Positions 43,765 through 53,649 of a stretch of DNA of 64,000 bases are shown here, in pieces. Location of the stretch: NCBI RefSeq assembly GCF_019900845.1, contig NZ_CP074570.1, forward strand, positions 4,774,001 to 4,838,000, written 5' to 3'. A program made the position numbers and the translations under genes. The DNA is from Paraneptunicella aestuarii. GTDB taxonomy: Bacteria > Pseudomonadota > Gammaproteobacteria > Enterobacterales > Alteromonadaceae. The notes beneath the pieces are model-generated. The model was not told where the DNA came from, searched no databases, and saw nothing but the letters and a program-made list of their open reading frames with translations. The first letter of the stretch is position 1, and every line of letters begins with the position of its first letter.

Positions 43765-44658
43765 TTAACTACCCAGGAAGACAACCGTTTTATTGCCATC
43801 CAGAAACACTCTGCGCTCAATGTGATATTTAACTGCCTTTGCCAACGCCATGCACTCGTTGTCACGTCCAACTCTAACCAGATTTTCTGGTTTATAGTTA
43901 TGGTCAACACGCGTGAGGATTTGTTCAATAATCGGACCTTCATCTAAATCAGATGTCACATAGTGAGCGGTTGCACCAATCACTTTTACACCGCGATCAT
44001 AGGCTTGATGATAAGGTTTTGCTCCCTTGAAACCCGGTAGAAAAGAGTGGTGAATGTTAATGCAGCGTCCAGCAAGTTGCATCGACAAATCATTGGACAA
44101 CACTTGCATGTATCGAGCTAACACCACCAGCTCCGTGCCAGTCTCTTCGATAATTTCAAGTAAACGCTCTTCTTGCTGAGCCTTGGTGTCTTTGGTGATA
44201 GGCAAATGGATGAAGCGGATACCTTCACGCTCCACCATGGGTCTTAAATCCTGATGATTGGAAACAACCGTTGTTATTTCCATATTAAGCTCACCATTTC
44301 TACGGCGGTACAGCAAATCATCCAGACAGTGATCGAATTTAGACACCATAATCAGCACCTTGGCGGGCACTGAAGGATCAAAGATATTCCATTGCATGGA
44401 AAACTTCTCGGCTATCCCGAAAAAGCCGGATTTTAATGTAGCGATATCAGGTGAACCCGCCTGCAAGCGAAATACCGCACGTAAGAAGAACTTGTTTGTT
44501 GATTCATCATCAAATTGTTCAAGCGCGCAAATATAGCAATCATTGTCGGCCAAATATCCGGATATTGCAGCCACGACACCGGTTCCGGCACGACAAGTCA
44601 CATTAAGGATCAAGGTGTTCTTTTCTTCAGGCATTGTGGTCATGATAATTCTGGGCAT
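43765..44658 (-). CDS. purU: Formyltetrahydrofolate deformylase
   Basis: A 297-residue enzyme. The N-terminal ACT domain (about 15-90: LILNVTCRAGTGVVAAISGYLADNDCYI) precedes the formyltransferase-like domain with the catalytic Asn-His-Asp set: INIHHSFLPGFKGAKPYHQAYDRGVKVIGATAHYVTSDLDEGPIIEQ (from about residue 200). It hydrolyses 10-formyl-THF to formate and THF, supplying formate for purine synthesis and balancing one-carbon units. The start could also be ATG 44643 or 44634; none has a clear ribosome site. Confidence 0.93.
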   Translation of the reverse strand: MPRIIMTTMPEEKNTLILNVTCRAGTGVVAAISGYLADNDCYICALEQFDDESTNKFFLRAVFRLQAGSPDIATLKSGFFGIAEKFSMQWNIFDPSVPAKVLIMVSKFDHCLDDLLYRRRNGELNMEITTVVSNHQDLRPMVEREGIRFIHLPITKDTKAQQEERLLEIIEETGTELVVLARYMQVLSNDLSMQLAGRCINIHHSFLPGFKGAKPYHQAYDRGVKVIGATAHYVTSDLDEGPIIEQILTRVDHNYKPENLVRVGRDNECMALAKAVKYHIERRVFLDGNKTVVFLGS

Positions 44659-44896
44659 TACTGGGGTTAATACTGCTGAGAGAGTATTGCATTACCATTC
44701 TGGCAGGGTCCAAAACCTGGATTACCTCATCAATACAACTCCCTTCCCTTCAAGGGCTCGAATAGAGTTCAGCCTTTGATACCCACTGAGTGTACTCAAG
44801 CAGGAGAGTACGTCAATTTGAATAAGCGACAATTGCCTTACTTGTCATCATTACAACGTTAATGTCGCTTTTAATAGTCAGCTTATAGATACAAAA

Positions 44897-46009
44897 CTAC
44901 ATTTTGTTTAGTTTTGCGAGAACTTTCCCGAAGACGGCGCGAGTCGTTTCCGTTTGCTCTAATTCTTTACTCAGTTTGGCAAAAGCATCGTCAACGATAC
45001 GGTGAATACCTTCTTCCTGATCTTCTTCGAGTCCCAATCTTGGTAATAGCTCAAACAATTCATCCACCAGCTTTTTAAGCGTTTGGTGGCTTTGCCCAAT
45101 ACTGCCCTGCAACTGATTAGAAGCCACATTCAGCAACTGAGAGATTTCTTTAACCGAGCTTTGCCATTTCTGGGCATCCATTAATTCTTTTTGCTGGTTC
45201 AGGTTGTTAATACGGACATCGTACGCTTCCATTACCAAACACAAACTATCTCGAAGTCTGCCAGCACGATCTTCGTCATCGGGCATGTTCAATACCAACA
45301 AAGAACTATAGGGAAAATTGAAACAGGCTCGTTTCTCACGCTGCCAAACCCGCTCTTTGTCACGCACCATATTAATGATTTCCTGCTCAATCGGCGTAGC
45401 CTGCCGGCCAGGTGTCGGCATAAATATGTCTTCGCCCATCTGATTGAAGAAAACGGTACATTTCAATCCATAATCACGTAAAGCAACAAACAAACCATCG
45501 CAGACAGAATCAAAGTCGTTGGCTTCATTCATTGCCCGAACTGACTGCAATACGCTGCCCATCTCACTTTGTGCTGACATGGCCTGCATTGCCGTATTGC
45601 TGGCCAAATTAAGCTGAGCACGCAAGCCGGCTTTCTTGGTGATACGATTTCTCGCCGCCTGCATTTTGGTAGCAAATTCAATCACATCATAGGGCTTGGT
45701 AAGATAGTCGTCGGCTCCAGCTTCCAATCCTTTTAAACGCTCGTCAACAGAGACCACACTGGTTAGAAAGAGAACGCTGGTATCACACTGAGAATAGTCT
45801 TCTTTAATGGTTCGGCAGACATCGTATCCATTTTCTTCACCAAACTGCTTTTCCATTATTATCAAGGCAGGACTCACGGTCGACAAATCAGCAAGCAGCT
45901 CTTTACTTGCTTTATAGAACTTTATTTTTCCCTCTTCCGCGAGGATCCCTTCAAGAATTTCTCGTTCAATTTCATCAGGCTCCACAATGCATATTGAGCA
46001 GTCAGTCAT
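44897..46009 (-). CDS. Atypical response regulator with degenerate receiver
   Basis: 370 residues from ATG 46009 (MTDCSICIVEPDE). The receiver domain (about 1-120) keeps the acidic pair (EPDE), the Thr/Ser (FLTS) and the Lys (LTKPY), but the phospho-acceptor position reads ALIIMEKQFGEENGYDV, Glu instead of Asp. That mimics constant phosphorylation or removes control. The remaining about 250 residues are helical, with a GAF-like or DNA-independent middle (FDSVCDGLFVALRDYGLKCTVFF) and a C-terminal coiled coil. No known output motif. Not paired with a kinase here. Confidence 0.8.
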   Translation of the reverse strand: MTDCSICIVEPDEIEREILEGILAEEGKIKFYKASKELLADLSTVSPALIIMEKQFGEENGYDVCRTIKEDYSQCDTSVLFLTSVVSVDERLKGLEAGADDYLTKPYDVIEFATKMQAARNRITKKAGLRAQLNLASNTAMQAMSAQSEMGSVLQSVRAMNEANDFDSVCDGLFVALRDYGLKCTVFFNQMGEDIFMPTPGRQATPIEQEIINMVRDKERVWQREKRACFNFPYSSLLVLNMPDDEDRAGRLRDSLCLVMEAYDVRINNLNQQKELMDAQKWQSSVKEISQLLNVASNQLQGSIGQSHQTLKKLVDELFELLPRLGLEEDQEEGIHRIVDDAFAKLSKELEQTETTRAVFGKVLAKLNKM

Positions 46010-46227
46010 AGGGATAATGTCCAAATTAAAAAACACCGTCTTCTCTAATATTAGTTCTTAAAAAGGGATGCAGAATAAAAATTATCCAGAAATGTAAAAA
46101 ATACTACATTACTGGTTTTCTGAAACCATTCACCGATATTCAAGTTATATTACATCAAACGCCGCTTAAGCAATCGCTAATTTTTGCTACAATGCGCCCA
46201 AAGTATAGGACGTTAGAGTAAAAGATA

Positions 46228-46995
46228 ATGAACAACGATAGCCAGGCTACCGACTCTGAAACTACTCATTTCGGATTCCAACAAGTTAATAAAAAAGCAA
46301 AAGCATCAATGGTTGCAGAAGTTTTTCATTCTGTTGCTGATAAATACGATCTAATGAACGACGTGATGTCGTTAGGCATTCACAGACTATGGAAACGCTT
46401 CACCATAGATTGCAGTGGTGTACGCCCCGGTCATACCATTCTCGATTTGGCAGGTGGCACTGGAGACCTGGCAGCCAAGTTTTCCCGACTAACGGGTAGT
46501 ACAGGAAAAGTCGTCGTTGCAGACATTAACGCCAGTATGCTGCAAGTAGGCAGAGACCGTCTACGCGATATGGGCATTACGGGTAATGTCGAATGGGTTC
46601 AAGCCGACGCCGAACACTTGCCATTCCCGGACAATCATTTCGATTTAGTCACTATCGCCTTTGGTTTACGTAACGTTACCGACAAAGACCAAGCGTTGCG
46701 CTCTATGTACCGCGTTTTGAAACCAGGCGGCCGTTTATTGGTGTTGGAGTTCTCCAAGCCGACCAATGAAAATTTCAGCAAGATCTACGATTGGTATTCC
46801 TTCAATCTGTTACCGAATATGGGCAAACTCATCGCCAATGACGCCGAGAGCTACCGATATCTGGCAGAGTCTATCCGCATGCATCCCGATCAAGAAACCT
46901 TGAAAAGCATGATGGAAGCCGCAGGATTTGAACAAACCAGCTATCACAATATGACCGGCGGCATCGTTGCAATGCACAGAGGCTTTAAATTCTAA
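46228..46995 (+). CDS. ubiE: Ubiquinone/menaquinone biosynthesis C-methyltransferase
   Basis: A 255-residue SAM-dependent methyltransferase. The N-terminal [26 protein letters not shown] is the UbiE signature 1, [15 protein letters not shown] (about 72-86) is the SAM site, and the second signature is in [17 protein letters not shown]. It methylates demethylmenaquinol and the ubiquinol precursor at the membrane face. First gene of ubiE-ubiJ-ubiB; its TAA stop overlaps the ATG of the next gene by one base. Confidence 0.97.
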   Translation: MNNDSQATDSETTHFGFQQVNKKAKASMVAEVFHSVADKYDLMNDVMSLGIHRLWKRFTIDCSGVRPGHTILDLAGGTGDLAAKFSRLTGSTGKVVVADINASMLQVGRDRLRDMGITGNVEWVQADAEHLPFPDNHFDLVTIAFGLRNVTDKDQALRSMYRVLKPGGRLLVLEFSKPTNENFSKIYDWYSFNLLPNMGKLIANDAESYRYLAESIRMHPDQETLKSMMEAAGFEQTSYHNMTGGIVAMHRGFKF

Positions 46996-47624
46996 TGCCA
47001 GCACCACAACTGTTTACAGCGGCAATAGAAACTGCATTTAACAAGCTCATTGCGCTAGACGAACAATCGGCACAAAGGCTTGTGCCTTTAAACGGTAAGC
47101 ACTTAAAAGTGACTGTGAAAGAATTCCCCTGGCCGCTCATTTTCGCCTTCTCATCCCATATTGATGTATTAACGGATGGGGGTGGTGAAAGCCCAAATAC
47201 AGCGCCAGACTGCCACATCAAATTAAGTCTGGATACGCTAAAAGAGCTTCAAGACAGCAGCCAGATCACACGACTGATTCAAGAAAAGCGTTTAGAGCTG
47301 GATGGTGACATTCATGTGGCGCAGCATTTTAGTGTACTGGTTAAAGATCTGGATATTGATTGGGAAGAGCAATTATCACGCTATGTTGGCGACGTCGCTG
47401 CACACCAGATTTGGTCGACAGCGAACAGTATCAAATCGCACCTGTCTTCTCGCTTACAGCAACTTGGCAATATGGTCAGAGAAGGTGCTATAGAAGAGAA
47501 ACAGCTAGCACCTCATCCGATAGCAATGGAGGGTTTCATACAGGATGTTAGCCAACTTCGCTCTGATGTCGGCAAATTGGAAGCCAGAATCGCTTCGCTT
47601 ACTAATAAGATAAACAATCGCTAA
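46995..47624 (+). CDS. ubiJ: Ubiquinone biosynthesis accessory factor UbiJ
   Basis: A 209-residue SCP2-domain protein. The N-terminal SCP2 part (about 5-110: [45 protein letters not shown], then [55 protein letters not shown]) is characteristic. A C-terminal coiled coil ([18 protein letters not shown]) ends it. UbiJ binds ubiquinone intermediates within the Ubi complex. It overlaps the ubiE stop by one base and precedes ubiB by 22 bp. Confidence 0.93.
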   Translation: MPAPQLFTAAIETAFNKLIALDEQSAQRLVPLNGKHLKVTVKEFPWPLIFAFSSHIDVLTDGGGESPNTAPDCHIKLSLDTLKELQDSSQITRLIQEKRLELDGDIHVAQHFSVLVKDLDIDWEEQLSRYVGDVAAHQIWSTANSIKSHLSSRLQQLGNMVREGAIEEKQLAPHPIAMEGFIQDVSQLRSDVGKLEARIASLTNKINNR

Positions 47625-47646
47625 TAACCTCAGGAATACAACGCTC

Positions 47647-49278
47647 GTGCGAATCAAACGCTTTTACACCATTACAAAAACTTTGTTGCAGCATGGACTG
47701 GATGAATGGATCCCGCAACGTTTCCTGCCTTGGTACATGCAGTTTTTGAAAATGTGTCTGTTCTGGATGCGCAATCGCTACCCAGATCGCCCTCGTGGCG
47801 AACGTTTAAGATTAGCGTTAGAGGCATTAGGGCCTGTATTCGTAAAGTTCGGGCAGATGCTCTCAACTCGACGCGATATTCTTCCCCCCGATATCGCTAA
47901 TGAACTCACCCTGTTACAAGATAAAGTGCAACCTTTCGATGGCGAACAAGCCTCTGAGATAATCCGTAAATCACTTGGACTTGGCTCCCTTGACGAACTC
48001 TTCTCTGAATTTGAAACCAAAGCACTGGCTTCCGCTTCAATTGCACAAGTTCATGCTGCCACTCTTCGTACCGATGGCGATAAGGTCGTCGTTAAGGTTA
48101 TTCGCCCGAATATCGCAGACACCATCACTGCCGACATTGAACTAATGCGCGCCTTTGCCATTATTGCTCAAAGGCTACTTCCCGATGGCAAGCGCTTACG
48201 TCCCGTGGAAGTCATTGAAGAATATCGCAAAACTATCATTGACGAACTGGATCTGATGCGTGAATCAGCTAACGGTATTCAGTTAGCGAGAAACTTCGAA
48301 AACTCTCACTCTTTATACGTGCCCCATATTTATGCCGATTACTGCCGCACCAACGTATTGGTAATGGAAAGAATCAAAGGAATTCCGGTCGCCGAAGTTG
48401 ATACGTTGAAAGAGCTGGGCGTTAACTTGAAATTACTGGCTGAGCGCGGCGTTGAAGTGTTCTTCACCCAAGTTTTTCGCGACAGCTTTTTTCATGCCGA
48501 CATGCATCCTGGTAATATTTTCGTCGATGCCACCAACCCGGAAGATCCGCGCTACATTGCAATAGATTTTGGCATTGTAGGCACACTAAACAAAGAAGAT
48601 AAGCGTTATCTGGCAGAGAATTTCGTCGCCTTTTTTAATCGCGATTACCGCAAGGTTGCAGAGCTTCATGTTGATTCCGGCTGGGTGCCATTCAATACCA
48701 ATATCGACGAATTTGAAGTGGCTATCCGTACCGTCTGCGAACCGATTTTCCATAAGCCATTAGCCGAGATTTCCTTTGGTCAAGTGCTGCTACAACTGTT
48801 TAACACCGCTCGTCGATTTAACATGGTTGTGCAACCCCAACTGGTACTGCTGCAAAAAACCCTGCTATATATCGAAGGCTTGGGGCGACAGCTCTATCCG
48901 CAACTCGACCTTTGGCAAACCGCCAAGCCTTTCCTAGAAAACTGGATGAAAGAGCAGGTCGGGTTCAAAGCCATGTACAACAAGATCTACTCCAACTTCC
49001 CCTTCTGGACGGAAAAAATGCCGGAAATCCCGGATCTTGTTTACGACTCACTAAAGCAAGTAAAACTATTGCCAGAAAAACAACGCATCTGGTTTGAACA
49101 TCAAGCCAAGCTACAAAAACAATCTCGTAAAAGCCAGTTTTACACCATGCTGGGCTCAACCTTCTTTATCGCCAGCTTACTGTTACCCCTGCACAACCTG
49201 CACTGGGGTTACACAATCGGAAGTGGCTTGGTAGGCGTAGGCTTATGGATACGCGCCTACCTGTATCATGCGAAGTAG
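47647..49278 (+). CDS. ubiB: Ubiquinone biosynthesis protein kinase-like UbiB
   Basis: 543 residues from a GTG at 47647. An ABC1/ADCK-type atypical kinase. The KxGQ motif is in [14 protein letters not shown], the alanine-rich A-loop in [15 protein letters not shown], the catalytic Lys in [10 protein letters not shown], the ExD in [19 protein letters not shown] and IDFGIVG. Two hydrophobic segments near the C-terminus anchor it to the inner membrane. It is required for ubiquinone synthesis, probably by extracting lipid intermediates in an ATP-dependent way. Last gene of the ubi operon. Confidence 0.97.
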   Translation: MRIKRFYTITKTLLQHGLDEWIPQRFLPWYMQFLKMCLFWMRNRYPDRPRGERLRLALEALGPVFVKFGQMLSTRRDILPPDIANELTLLQDKVQPFDGEQASEIIRKSLGLGSLDELFSEFETKALASASIAQVHAATLRTDGDKVVVKVIRPNIADTITADIELMRAFAIIAQRLLPDGKRLRPVEVIEEYRKTIIDELDLMRESANGIQLARNFENSHSLYVPHIYADYCRTNVLVMERIKGIPVAEVDTLKELGVNLKLLAERGVEVFFTQVFRDSFFHADMHPGNIFVDATNPEDPRYIAIDFGIVGTLNKEDKRYLAENFVAFFNRDYRKVAELHVDSGWVPFNTNIDEFEVAIRTVCEPIFHKPLAEISFGQVLLQLFNTARRFNMVVQPQLVLLQKTLLYIEGLGRQLYPQLDLWQTAKPFLENWMKEQVGFKAMYNKIYSNFPFWTEKMPEIPDLVYDSLKQVKLLPEKQRIWFEHQAKLQKQSRKSQFYTMLGSTFFIASLLLPLHNLHWGYTIGSGLVGVGLWIRAYLYHAK

Positions 49279-49295
49279 TATTTGATTGGAATTGA

Positions 49296-49317
49296 AGCAG
49301 GGCACATCTACCCTGCT
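49296..49317. terminator. Hairpin between ubiB and the converging acyltransferase gene
   Basis: AGCAGGG / CCCTGCT, a 7-bp stem with an 8-nt loop, 17 bp past the ubiB stop and overlapping the last codons of the minus-strand gene. There is no strong T-run, so termination is inferred from position. Confidence 0.45.
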
Positions 49318-50522
49318 ACAGAAGACGCCAATTCAACACTTTTAGCCTTTCCCTCTTTGATCACCTTTAGTTTGTTAAACACTGGTGCGGCATAGGCTTG
49401 AAAGATTTTGGTTTCCAGTGCTCTTGGCTCTTGGTTAAATCGCTCAATAAGCTTTCCCTTTGAAGAATGCATTTCGATGATGGGGAAGTCTATGTCGAGA
49501 CTGGCAATTTCATCATCACTGAATTCATACCCCAACATTGCAGCGGCAGCCAGGTTAGAGGGCAAAATGCGGTAATTGCCCTGGATCTGACGATCCAGCT
49601 CTTCGGCAATATTTTTGGCGCAGTCCAATGGGTGTTCGAGGCTTGATTCCAAAGGCTGACCAAATTCGATATGAACTCGCCCTTTCTTCCCGGTTATCCC
49701 TTTAGCAATACTTTGAATATCTTCGTGAGCACCTTTCTCATAAGTGCCTGATTCTTCATGGCTCAGCAACTCTTTTGCCTTGGCAATGTCACAAGGGTCG
49801 TATTCATAGGAAATAGACACTGGCACAATGCGCAGCTCGTCGAGGTAATCCTCAACAGGCATGGTTTTGGGCTTGTTCAATAACAACATCGACAAAACCG
49901 CAGGGTTGGTTTGATCATTGCCATCTTTGGCTCGCCCTTCACGCTGGGCAATCCACATATTAGCGTTGTCTTGTGTTACCGATTCATACATATAGTGGGA
50001 AAGTTGCTTACTGGCCGTAAGCTTTTCGCGCACGGTTTTCACAGAACGTTTAACCACAAAACTTTTGTTCAAACGCATTAAATCGGCAATCCAGTCTTTC
50101 CCCAGAAGGTTATCGCCTATGGCAATGCGCATGGTGTCCATACCGTTTGCGTGCAAGATGTAATTGATAAAAGCGGGATCCATCGCAATATCGCGATGAT
50201 TGCTGATAAACAGATGCGGCTTTTTAGTATCAAGCGCCTCTAAGCCCTTAGTGGTCAGGCCGTCGGTGGTATCTTCAATCACCTGTGTTACATAACGTTC
50301 TATGTAAACCTGCAAGTCACGTACAGAATTAAAATTCTGCACTAATCGCTTGAGTTGGTATTTCAGGTAAGCCTCTATTAGAGGACGAAAAATACGCGAC
50401 AAAACACCGTTAAATTTGAAACGCAAAATAGTCTCAATAAGCTCAGGCTCATTGACCAAACGATCTAACACCGCCCGAACTTCGGAATCTTTATAAGGGC
50501 GAATGTCATCAAAATTACTCAT
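49308..50522 (-). CDS. PlsB/PlsC-type acyltransferase
   Basis: A 404-residue protein. The acyltransferase H(X)4D motif is in FISNHRDIAMDPAFI (about 109-119 region), followed by FVVKRSVKT, an IAQREGRAKDG motif matching the glycerol-phosphate contact [F/I]..EGxRS-like loop, and RIVPVSISYEYDP. The length and the late RVHIEFGQPL fit the bacterial group annotated as 1-acyl-sn-glycerol-3-phosphate or glycerol acyltransferase. Few hydrophobic helices, so probably membrane-associated. It interrupts the usual ubiB-to-tat order, on the opposite strand. Confidence 0.8.
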   Translation of the reverse strand: MSNFDDIRPYKDSEVRAVLDRLVNEPELIETILRFKFNGVLSRIFRPLIEAYLKYQLKRLVQNFNSVRDLQVYIERYVTQVIEDTTDGLTTKGLEALDTKKPHLFISNHRDIAMDPAFINYILHANGMDTMRIAIGDNLLGKDWIADLMRLNKSFVVKRSVKTVREKLTASKQLSHYMYESVTQDNANMWIAQREGRAKDGNDQTNPAVLSMLLLNKPKTMPVEDYLDELRIVPVSISYEYDPCDIAKAKELLSHEESGTYEKGAHEDIQSIAKGITGKKGRVHIEFGQPLESSLEHPLDCAKNIAEELDRQIQGNYRILPSNLAAAAMLGYEFSDDEIASLDIDFPIIEMHSSKGKLIERFNQEPRALETKIFQAYAAPVFNKLKVIKEGKAKSVELASSVAG

Positions 50523-50626
50523 GTAATGGACAACCTTTCTCTTTTACATGTCATAAAACGAGCCAATCACTCGATGATTGAATCACAATGTATGGTCAAC
50601 AAACTTAACTACAAGCCCAACCCGTG

Positions 50627-51556
50627 TCAGGGATGGCCGAAAAATCCTTCAACCCTTAATGCAACTCCATAAGAAGCAGAGAAACCTTCATCTCGCTCCC
50701 ATAAAACAAATGGCTCAACCTCAAAAAACAACCAGGATCTTAAGGCATTTCTGCGCCAACGAGAACTCACTAAATACTGCGAAACCTGATAATTCGGTTT
50801 GCTTTCACCTTCAACATAAAGGCCACAGATTAAAGCAGAACTTTCTGATAATTGCGTCATGCCATATAAACCATGCTGCCAAAACCAATCATCGGTTTTC
50901 TCTCGATAATAAAAATTGTTATCGAGACGCATCACAGAACGTTCATTTAATCCATGTTCATACTGCAAGCCTAAATGAGTCCCTAATCCATCCTTAGTAT
51001 AATAGTACGCGGAAGCTTCTGTGCGAATAAAATTTCCTGATTGCAAATCAAATATATGGCTATAACGAGTTCTGGCAAAAGGCTGTAGTTTCCGGCCAAC
51101 GCCAACCCGATGAGACCAAACCGACTTTTCATCATGCATGCCTATCCAGCGTAGAGCCAAATTAAAGCGGTTTTGATCAGCAATAACATCATTTTGAGCC
51201 GCTTTAACAGGAGCTTTTTCTAATTCTTCATCGTAATCGCTGAATACCACATCAACATGATTTTTCAGGTTGGGTAACTTCCAGTTTATTCTTACCCGGG
51301 ATTCGAACTCCATAATGTCTCTGGTTCTGGGTTCCCAGGCTAATTGAATGCGGGCACTTCCGTGAGCAGTCTCAGTAGGTGGTTTGGATTCGTCCACAAA
51401 AAAATTGTCAAACCAGTTAGCGGTTTCATGAACAGAATAGGTTACGTTTTCTTGAATATCGTCCAGCCAAGGATATTCATGCACTTCTTGCGCAGTCAAA
51501 GGCGCAGATGTCAGCACACAAATAGATAAAAGTAGTACCCCCAGGCTTCTATTCAA
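50627..51556 (-). CDS. Outer-membrane beta-barrel-like hypothetical protein
   Basis: A 309-residue precursor with a signal peptide (1-22, ending LTAQ). After an acidic spacer (EYPWLDDIQENVTYSVHETANWFDNFFVDE) the sequence has alternating amphipathic strands ending in aromatic residues (SARIQLAWEPRT, ESRVRINWKL, SHRVGVGRKLQPFARTRYSHIF, EASAYYYTKDGLGTHLGLQYEHG). The terminal residues ASYGVALRVEGFFGHP are not the strict aromatic end of barrels but the strand pattern is clear. Probably an outer-membrane porin-like protein of unknown role. Confidence 0.6.
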   Translation of the reverse strand: MNRSLGVLLLSICVLTSAPLTAQEVHEYPWLDDIQENVTYSVHETANWFDNFFVDESKPPTETAHGSARIQLAWEPRTRDIMEFESRVRINWKLPNLKNHVDVVFSDYDEELEKAPVKAAQNDVIADQNRFNLALRWIGMHDEKSVWSHRVGVGRKLQPFARTRYSHIFDLQSGNFIRTEASAYYYTKDGLGTHLGLQYEHGLNERSVMRLDNNFYYREKTDDWFWQHGLYGMTQLSESSALICGLYVEGESKPNYQVSQYLVSSRWRRNALRSWLFFEVEPFVLWERDEGFSASYGVALRVEGFFGHP

Positions 51557-51734
51557 TATTCCCCCTTCGTAAGATATAAGAAATGAATTACAGCGGTAAC
51601 AAGTTGATAGCGTACTAATACCAGAACAATACCAGAACGCGTCCTAACTAAAACACCACCATATCAGATAAATTCTGTTGTCAAAAGTGTGTGCTCAAAT
51701 CGCCCCTGTCTTTAAACTGTAGCAATTAAATGCA

Positions 51735-51762
51735 GTGACCTTTTCTTTTTGCTACGTATAAT
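51735..51762 (+). promoter_or_regulatory. Probable tatA promoter
   Basis: GTGACC (4 of 6 matches to the -35) and a perfect TATAAT, 16 bp apart, 30 bp upstream of the tatA ATG. Confidence 0.5.
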
Positions 51763-51791
51763 AGCCATAATTTTTTAAGTTGGAGTCGAAA

Positions 51792-52031
51792 ATGGGCGGC
51801 ATAAGCATTTGGCAATTGCTAATTATCTTTGTGATCGTAGTGCTATTGTTTGGCACAAAGAAGCTGCGTACTTTGGGTGGAGATTTGGGTTCAGCAGTAA
51901 AGGGCTTTAAAAAAGCAGTATCTGAGACCGATGAGAAAGACGCTGATTTCCAGAAAAGTCAGGAAGTTGAAGATAAATCCCAACAAAACACAGCTCAAAG
52001 CAAAGAAAACGAACAGCAAAAGCATTCGTAG
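51792..52031 (+). CDS. tatA: Sec-independent protein translocase subunit TatA
   Basis: 79 residues from ATG 51792 ([21 protein letters not shown]), with TTGGAG upstream. One transmembrane helix (4-20), the [24 protein letters not shown] amphipathic helix, and an acidic/Gln-rich tail. TatA multimers form the passage for folded twin-arginine substrates. It starts the tatA-tatB-tatC cluster. Confidence 0.96.
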   Translation: MGGISIWQLLIIFVIVVLLFGTKKLRTLGGDLGSAVKGFKKAVSETDEKDADFQKSQEVEDKSQQNTAQSKENEQQKHS

Positions 52032-52043
52032 TACATTACCACT

Positions 52044-52358
52044 ATGTTTGACATTGGCTTTCTGGAATTAGTCGTAGTCGCTGTTATAGCGTTATTAGTG
52101 CTGGGGCCTGAGCGCCTTCCCGGTGCAATACGCAGCACCTCCAGAACCATTCGTAATATCAAGAATATGGCGACCGGGTTTCGCAACGAGATTGAGCATC
52201 AGCTCCATATTCAGGAATTACACGACAATTTGAAAAAAGCTGAAGAACAAAACTTTAAGAACCTGTCTCCAGAGATCCAGGCATCCGTAGACGAACTTAA
52301 AGAAGCGGCAGCATCGGTAAACCAACCCTACAATAAAAAAGACGATCAAGGAACGTGA
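52044..52358 (+). CDS. tatB: Sec-independent protein translocase subunit TatB
   Basis: A 104-residue protein. [30 protein letters not shown] is the TatB start with the Glu8 and the GPERLP hinge, followed by an amphipathic helix and a longer tail than TatA. It is the receptor partner of TatC. It begins 12 bp after tatA, and its stop overlaps the GTG of tatC. Confidence 0.96.
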   Translation: MFDIGFLELVVVAVIALLVLGPERLPGAIRSTSRTIRNIKNMATGFRNEIEHQLHIQELHDNLKKAEEQNFKNLSPEIQASVDELKEAAASVNQPYNKKDDQGT

Positions 52359-53101
52359 GCGATACTCAACCTCTTATTGCCCATCTGATTGAGCTACGCA
52401 GCCGATTATTACGATCACTGCTCAGCGTATTGCTGGTATTTCTATGTTTGGCATATTTCGCTCAGGATTTATATTCCTTGCTGTCAAAACCCTTGCTTGA
52501 TGCCATGCCTGAAGGCGCTCAAATGATAGCAACCGACGTGGCCTCTCCCTTCTTCGCTCCTTTTAAATTGACTCTGGTATTGTCATTTTTCATTGCAATA
52601 CCCTATGTGCTTTATCAATGCTGGGCATTTATTGCGCCGGGACTATACAAGAACGAAAAGCGCCTTGTCGCCCCCTTGATGTTTTCTTCCAGCTTGTTGT
52701 TTTATGCCGGTATCGCGTTCGCTTATTTCGTCATTTTCCCGTTGGCCTTTCCGTTTTTTGTGGGTGTAGCACCTGAAGGCGTCGTAATTAACACCGACAT
52801 CAATAGTTATTTGAACTTTGTATTAAAATTGTTTTTTGCATTTGGGGTTTCCTTTCAAATCCCGATTGCCATAGTTTTACTGTGCTGGACAGGCTTTACT
52901 ACGCCAGACAGCCTGAGAGAAAAGCGCCCTTATGTCATAGTTTCTGTATTTGTGGTAGGAATGCTAATGACACCGCCAGACCCAATCTCACAAACCCTGT
53001 TGGCTATTCCAATGTGGATTTTATTTGAACTTGGTGTCTTTGCTGGCGGTCTATACGGACAGTCCGATACACAAGAAAAAGAGGATCAGGAGATATCATG
53101 A
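52355..53101 (+). CDS. tatC: Sec-independent protein translocase subunit TatC
   Basis: 248 residues from a GTG overlapping the tatB stop. Six membrane helices. Conserved features include [16 protein letters not shown] at the N-terminus, [39 protein letters not shown] and [13 protein letters not shown]. It recognises the twin-arginine signal with TatB. Its stop overlaps the next ATG (ATGA), so the next gene is translationally coupled. Confidence 0.97.
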   Translation: MSDTQPLIAHLIELRSRLLRSLLSVLLVFLCLAYFAQDLYSLLSKPLLDAMPEGAQMIATDVASPFFAPFKLTLVLSFFIAIPYVLYQCWAFIAPGLYKNEKRLVAPLMFSSSLLFYAGIAFAYFVIFPLAFPFFVGVAPEGVVINTDINSYLNFVLKLFFAFGVSFQIPIAIVLLCWTGFTTPDSLREKRPYVIVSVFVVGMLMTPPDPISQTLLAIPMWILFELGVFAGGLYGQSDTQEKEDQEIS

Positions 53102-53622
53102 AGTACCCATTTGGCCTTGCCACCCTGTTATTGGCATTTGCCTCCGTATCTGCGCAAGCGGAATCCTTAGCTGATGCAATGAACAAATGCAGCAAAGTAG
53201 ACAACAGCCTGAAACGACTGGTTTGTTACGATAAGCTCAATCAACAAGCTCAAGGCTACGCCGATAGCCAACTTCCAAGCAATTTACAAGCACCCGCACG
53301 TCAATACCAGCCAACAGAAGTGGCCAACAATGACGCAGGTTTTGGTCGCCAAAATCAAGCCTCACCCGAAAGCAATTTTGGTATAAAAGCACCCGTTGAA
53401 GATATTGATTCCCTTAACGCCTCTGTCGCCAAAGTGGATAAAGATCGTCGTGGCAGAATGACGATTACGCTGGACAATGGTCAGGAATGGAAACAAACCG
53501 ATGACGAGTATTTGGGATTGAAACCGGGTGACTCTGTTGTTATCGAAAAAGGCATGTTAGGTTCATTCTTGCTAAGAAAATCCGGTTCATCCAAGCCGAT
53601 TCGAGTTTCTCGCAGCTCGTAA
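53098..53622 (+). CDS. Exported hypothetical protein coupled to tatC
   Basis: A 174-residue precursor with a signal peptide (1-21, SVSAQAE). [23 protein letters not shown] carries a conserved Cys pair, a motif common at the N-terminus of small periplasmic proteins of the DUF3761/type VI-associated kind. After a disordered Gln/Pro/Asn linker, [50 protein letters not shown] forms a small beta domain. It overlaps the tatC stop and probably shares the transcript, but that does not show a role in Tat transport. Confidence 0.75.
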   Translation: MKYPFGLATLLLAFASVSAQAESLADAMNKCSKVDNSLKRLVCYDKLNQQAQGYADSQLPSNLQAPARQYQPTEVANNDAGFGRQNQASPESNFGIKAPVEDIDSLNASVAKVDKDRRGRMTITLDNGQEWKQTDDEYLGLKPGDSVVIEKGMLGSFLLRKSGSSKPIRVSRSS

Positions 53623-53649
53623 CGCGACAAAGCCCGAAAGAGGATTACC

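Noticed and set aside
50578..50997. 139-codon plus-strand frame over the outer-membrane-like gene
   Set aside because: Antisense to a gene with a signal peptide and a beta-strand pattern; no ribosome site.
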